A stretch of 64,000 bases of DNA, taken from Candidatus Iainarchaeum sp. (GTDB lineage Archaea; Iainarchaeota; Iainarchaeia; Iainarchaeales; GCA-2688035). The notes under the pieces were generated by a model that saw only the letters and a list, made by a program, of their open reading frames with translations, did no database searches and was not told the origin of the DNA. This document shows positions 59,998-64,000 of this stretch, one piece after another; positions within the stretch are counted from its first letter, which is position 1; the number at the start of each line of letters is the position of its first letter. Both the position numbers and the translations under genes were made by a program. The stretch lies in contig JAFCCO010000001.1 of NCBI GenBank assembly GCA_017610175.1, positions 1 through 64,000 on the forward strand. Reading direction: 5' to 3'.

Positions 59998-60543
59998 ATG
60001 GAAAAAGGCTTGCTCACGGCTTTTTCTGCGGCTATTTTGTTTGTTTTATTAGCCGGCTGTGTGGGTGGGCTGTCAACCGGGGTTAAGCCATTGAATGGAG
60101 GGAGTTTAATGAAAATTGAAAGTACCGATTTTAAGACGGGGGCAGCAATTCCAGCAGAATTTACGTGTGACGGGCAGAACCTGAATCCGGAGCTTCATTG
60201 GGAGGGAGCCCCTGCAGAAACAAAGAGCTTTGCGCTTACCGTGCGCGATCCGGATGCCCCAAGTGGAACTTTTGACCACTGGCTGGTGTGCAACATTCCT
60301 GCAGGCGTTTCATCGATTGCAAAGGAAGCGGGTGCTCCAGCCGGCTCAAAGCAGGTTCCAAACGATTTTGGAAAGCAGGATTATGGAGGCCCGTGCCCGC
60401 CAAGCGGAACACACAGGTATTTTTTCAGGCTTTACGCGCTTAGCGTTGAATCAATTGACTGCTCAAATAAAGACGAGCTTTTTGTTGCACTTTCGAAGAA
60501 CAAGATTGCTGAAGCGGAATTGATGGGAACTTTTGCACGCTAG
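59998..60543 (+). CDS. YbhB/YbcL (PEBP/RKIP-like) lipoprotein
   Basis: Lipobox FVLLAGC; NLNPELHWEGAPAETKSFALTVRDPDAPSGTFDHWLVCNIP. Confidence 0.92.
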   Translation: MEKGLLTAFSAAILFVLLAGCVGGLSTGVKPLNGGSLMKIESTDFKTGAAIPAEFTCDGQNLNPELHWEGAPAETKSFALTVRDPDAPSGTFDHWLVCNIPAGVSSIAKEAGAPAGSKQVPNDFGKQDYGGPCPPSGTHRYFFRLYALSVESIDCSNKDELFVALSKNKIAEAELMGTFAR

Positions 60544-61247
60544 TAGCCTGCAAAGTTTTCAAGCACAATGCGTTCCTTTGGAATGAAGAGTTCTTCCACT
60601 GCAATTTTTTCCATTACTTCGTTGAACTTTGGCGGGCCCACAATGTAGAAGATTGTGTCCTCCAGGTCGCCTGAATAGTTCTTAACCATTTCTGCAGTAA
60701 TAAAACCGGTTTCTCCCTTCCACTGCGCTTTCTCTTCATTGGTTAGGTTGGTTAGTGTATTGATTACTTTCAGGCTCACAATTTTTTTCTCAAGCTCGTC
60801 AAGCTCTTTTCTGAAAACAATTCTTTCCTCGTTTCTGTTGCTGTAGAACAGAACCATTCCGTGCTCTTCTCCCTCATCCGCAACATACTCAAGCATGCTT
60901 CTAACGGGGGTTAGCCCAATTCCGCCTGTGAGGAAAACAATTTTTGAATCCCCTGCCTTTTTCAGCGTGAATTCACCCATTGGCTGGGGCAATTCAAATT
61001 CGTGCCCTGGCTTAAGTGAGTTGAGCGCCTGCTTGTAGTCTGAGTCGGAGATTATTGTTGTGAACTCCACATTTTCTCTCGTTGGGGAATTTGAGAAAGA
61101 AAAGTGCTTTGTGAACTTTTTTCCATCCAACTCAAAGTTGAAGAAACAGAACTGGCCTGCAATAAATTCAATTTTTTTCTCAGGCTGCAGTATGAATGTC
61201 TTAATTCCCGGTGACTCCTCTCTTTTTTCCACAAGAGCTGCTTTCAT
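60540..61247 (-). CDS. FAD/NAD(P)-binding ferredoxin reductase-like oxidoreductase
   Basis: HFSFSNSPT, IVFLTGGIGLTPVRSMLEYV, FYIVGPPKFNEVM. Confidence 0.88.
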   Translation of the reverse strand: MKAALVEKREESPGIKTFILQPEKKIEFIAGQFCFFNFELDGKKFTKHFSFSNSPTRENVEFTTIISDSDYKQALNSLKPGHEFELPQPMGEFTLKKAGDSKIVFLTGGIGLTPVRSMLEYVADEGEEHGMVLFYSNRNEERIVFRKELDELEKKIVSLKVINTLTNLTNEEKAQWKGETGFITAEMVKNYSGDLEDTIFYIVGPPKFNEVMEKIAVEELFIPKERIVLENFAGY

Positions 61248-61315
61248 TTCAATTACTTAAACGCTTTTGATTGTTTTATTTCTTTCCCTTGCATAAAGGG
61301 GCGGTTTAAGCAAGC

Positions 61316-61567
61316 TCATTTCTTGTAAATATTCTTTCTGTGTGAAACCTTTAGCACAAGGATGATTAGTTTTTTTTGTTCAATGTCAGCTATTGCCCTG
61401 TAGTGGCCAATTCTCAGGTTGTAGGCTTCCTCTCCCACCAGCTTTTTGAAGTGGGTTTCCGGCCGGATTCTTGCCCTCTCCAAAGCTGAAACAATTCGTT
61501 CCTGCTGGCTTTTTTCGAGTTTTTTGAGCTGGCGCTCTGCTTTGTTGGAGATAACAATGCTGTACAT
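61316..61567 (-). CDS. RelE/ParE-family toxin
   Basis: YSIVISNKAERQLKKLEKSQQERIVSAL...LRIGHYRAIADIEQKKLIILVLKVSHRKNIYKK. Confidence 0.9.
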   Translation of the reverse strand: MYSIVISNKAERQLKKLEKSQQERIVSALERARIRPETHFKKLVGEEAYNLRIGHYRAIADIEQKKLIILVLKVSHRKNIYKK

Positions 61568-61792
61568 TTACAAACCCAACTCTTTCTTTACCTGTGCGAG
61601 AGTTTTAACCTTGCCTTCCTTGAATTCCTTCCTTGCTTCTTCGATATCCCTTTTGGTTTCCTCTGAAATTTCCATTGTGTCCTCCAGCAAATCCCAGATT
61701 ACTTCTTCATAGCTTTCTTTGCTGCTGAACTTGCGATCCTGCAGCTTCTTGCGCAGTTCTTTGCTAATCTGAATGGTTGTTTCCATAGCCAC
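61568..61792 (-). CDS. Antitoxin for the RelE-like toxin
   Basis: TTIQISKELRKKLQDRKFSSKESYEEVIWDLLE; adjacent to the toxin. Confidence 0.83.
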   Translation of the reverse strand: MAMETTIQISKELRKKLQDRKFSSKESYEEVIWDLLEDTMEISEETKRDIEEARKEFKEGKVKTLAQVKKELGL

Positions 61793-61824
61793 TATATAAG
61801 TTGTTATAGTTTATAATCTTTTCT

Positions 61825-62952
61825 TTAATTTGCCCACTCTGCCATTCTTGCCTGCTTCAGGCCAGAGGCCTGAATAAATGGCCCTGCCCTTGCCATTATT
61901 GCCCCTGCCCGCTTCAAATCCATTTCCTCAATCTTTTTCTTGTGCTTCCGCAGCTGCAGAATCTTGTCCGCACTAACCGGCCCTATTCCCGGAACATGCA
62001 GGAGCTCTTCTTTGCTTGCGCAATTAATGTCAACAGGGAATCTGTTTGGATTGTTTAGTGCAACCGCAAACTTTACGTCCTTCACATTTCCAAAATTTTC
62101 CTCTTCGTTTAAGGCTAATTTCAATTCCTTCAGCCTGTAACCGTATACACGGAGCAGCCAGTCGCTTTGGTAGAAACGATGCTCCCTTGACGGCTCTTCC
62201 GCTTCCCTGCCCTCAAGCCCTGTTCCCTCAATGGGCTGGAAGGCAGAGAAATATGTGCGGTAGAGCTGTGTTTCATGGTAGAGCCTATCCATTTTACCAA
62301 GTATTTCCAAATCCGTTTCGCCCGCCGCCCCCAGAAGGAACTGGGTGGTAAAGCTTCGAAGAAGCCCCTTGCGCTTTATTTCGTTTATCCAGCGAAACCT
62401 TTTCTCCAAGTCGTTTGAATAATCCTTTGTGCTGCCAAGCAACTGCATTCTGCTACTGCTTGTTGCCTCCAAATTCAGTGACATTCTTGTTGCAAGCCCT
62501 GCCATTTCGTACACTAGGTGCTTTGACATCGTGGGCAAAACTTTCAAATGAATGTATCCCTTAAATTTGAATTTGTTCCGCAAAATTTTTGCACTTTCAA
62601 TCATTTTTTCGGCAGTTCTGTCAGCTTCCCCTGTTATTGCGGAACTTAGGAAAAGCCCGGCTACCTGCCCTGCCCTGTAAAGTGAGTTAAAGCTTTTTGC
62701 AACCTCGCCGGGGGCGAGTTCTGCTTTTCCCTTTGAACAGCTGCTGTTAACGCAGTACTTGCAGTCGTGAATGCAGGCATTGCTTTGCAGCACTTTCATT
62801 AACCTGCATTGCTCCGCGGTATTTGAGCAGTCGTGCACAAAGTTTGAGTATGAGGCGGGAATTTTGCTTTTGCGAAGGCTCTTTCTTTTATCGCCTCCGC
62901 ATGAATCCCATGAAGCGGCAGAGCCAAGCTTCTGCAGTTTTTCAAGAAGCAT
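61825..62952 (-). CDS. Putative DNA modification/repair radical SAM protein with C-terminal helix-hairpin-helix
   Basis: CIHDCKYC (CX3CX2C); C-term LLHVPGIGPVSADKILQLRK. Confidence 0.85.
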   Translation of the reverse strand: MLLEKLQKLGSAASWDSCGGDKRKSLRKSKIPASYSNFVHDCSNTAEQCRLMKVLQSNACIHDCKYCVNSSCSKGKAELAPGEVAKSFNSLYRAGQVAGLFLSSAITGEADRTAEKMIESAKILRNKFKFKGYIHLKVLPTMSKHLVYEMAGLATRMSLNLEATSSSRMQLLGSTKDYSNDLEKRFRWINEIKRKGLLRSFTTQFLLGAAGETDLEILGKMDRLYHETQLYRTYFSAFQPIEGTGLEGREAEEPSREHRFYQSDWLLRVYGYRLKELKLALNEEENFGNVKDVKFAVALNNPNRFPVDINCASKEELLHVPGIGPVSADKILQLRKHKKKIEEMDLKRAGAIMARAGPFIQASGLKQARMAEWAN

Positions 62953-62994
62953 GCAATAATGTGGGGTTGGCTTGGGGTATTGATTTGGATGGAG

Positions 62995-64000
62995 TTACTT
63001 TCCGGTATTCCGCTGATTGCCGATTACAATCCTCGCATCAACCGCGTAAAGTTTTCCCTTTGAAACAATTATTGGGTTCAAATCGATTTCCTGAATTTCC
63101 GGAAAGTCCAGCACAAACTGTGAGAATGCGATGAGAATCTTTTCAAGTTCAAGAAGGTTTATTTTGAACTTTTTCCTGTAGCCTGCGAGAAGTTTGTAGA
63201 CCTTTGTTCTCCGGATAATGTTTTTTGCAAGGGTCTGGTTTAGGGGGGGCAATCCTATGCTCTTGTCCTGGAATAGCTCTGTTGCAACCCCCCCCATTCC
63301 GAACAGAATTACCGGCCCGAACACCGAGTCATTTTTTGACCCAAGGATTAATTCAAGGCTTCCTGCAACCATTTTTTGCACGCTAACCCCTCTGATTTTT
63401 GCATTGGGGGCTGCCTTTCTTGCATTGGAAGTAATTTTTTTGAACGCATTTTGCACTTCTTTTTCTGAAGCAAGGTTTAGGGAAACCGCGTTTGCATCTG
63501 TTTTGTGCGTAATTTCGTCCGAAACGACCTTCAGTGCGATTGGGAATCCAAGCAGGCGTGCCTGCTTTACAGCGTCCTTTGCATTTGCTGCAAACACTGT
63601 TTTGTTTACGGGAATTCCGTACTCTTCCAGAATCTCTTTTGAGTCAACCTCATCCAGCACACGGTTTTTTCTCGCAAGGTTTTTATCAAAGATTGCGCGA
63701 ATCCTTTTCTTGCTTGGTTTTGAGCCGAGTTCAATTTCCTTTGGTTTCTCGTAAAGGTTTGCGATATTTTCCCTGTAGGAATTCATGTAGCTGAAAACCC
63801 TCACCGCTTTTTCAGGGGTCCTGTAGGATGGCAGGCCTTTTTTTCTGAGAACCTCGCGTGCGGGCTCAACAAATGATTCCCCCATCCAGCATCCGAGAAC
63901 GGTTTTCTTGCTCTTCTCCGCCTGCTCTGCAACAATCTTTGCAACCTCTGCGGGCCTTGTTATTGCCTGCGGGCTAAGGATTACAATTACCCCGTCCACG
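62995..64000 (-). CDS. ADP-forming acyl-CoA/acetate-CoA synthetase, partial (5' end outside window)
   Basis: ATP-grasp region EYGIPVNKTVFAANAKDAVKQARLLGFPIALKVVSDEITHKTDANAV, QKMVAGSLELILGSKNDSVFGPVILFGMGG. Confidence 0.88.
   Translation of the reverse strand, partial: VDGVIVILSPQAITRPAEVAKIVAEQAEKSKKTVLGCWMGESFVEPAREVLRKKGLPSYRTPEKAVRVFSYMNSYRENIANLYEKPKEIELGSKPSKKRIRAIFDKNLARKNRVLDEVDSKEILEEYGIPVNKTVFAANAKDAVKQARLLGFPIALKVVSDEITHKTDANAVSLNLASEKEVQNAFKKITSNARKAAPNAKIRGVSVQKMVAGSLELILGSKNDSVFGPVILFGMGGVATELFQDKSIGLPPLNQTLAKNIIRRTKVYKLLAGYRKKFKINLLELEKILIAFSQFVLDFPEIQEIDLNPIIVSKGKLYAVDARIVIGNQRNTGK

Overview
64 kb archaeal window, gene-dense and almost entirely minus-strand. From about 2.7 to 55.8 kb it is one nearly continuous array of information-processing genes. 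In transcription order (high to low coordinate) these are: rpoH-rpoB2-rpoB1-rpoA1-rpoA2-L30e-nusA-S12-S7-EF2-EF1A-S10; RpiB/Nudix fusion-archease-RtcB; the S10/spc/alpha ribosomal superoperon (L3 to S13/S4/S11/rpoD); a tRNA-Leu(UAA) with an intron; L18e-L13-S9-rpoN-S2-MEMO; TrmB-like regulator; GluRS; L7Ae-S28e-L24e-Ndk-dUTPase-aIF5B-S6e-aIF2gamma-PIN-rpoE'-spt4-S24e-S27ae; CPBP protease; Sua5/TsaC-Kae1/TsaD. The flanks are accessory: a truncated surface protein and a MazEF-like operon on the left; MscS, a CaCA exchanger, lipoproteins, tRNA-Asp, a methyltransferase, an oxidoreductase, a RelBE-like TA pair, a radical SAM protein and a partial ADP-forming acyl-CoA synthetase on the right. Split RpoB, Rnp1, split RpoA and the gene order are archaeal (euryarchaeal/DPANN-like; lineage is inference). 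The observations I rate highest are (i) a 111-nt nested structured-RNA candidate at 2618-2728, (ii) a 103-bp nested inverted repeat upstream of the RNAP operon at 55033-55135, (iii) an RpiB-Nudix fusion next to RtcB/archease, (iv) a third Cys/His-rich gene in a MazEF-like operon, (v) recurrent Lys/Glu/Ala-rich extensions on many ribosomal proteins and RpoA2, and (vi) several leader, terminator or operator-like structures. All family calls come from reading the sequence; no database search was run.
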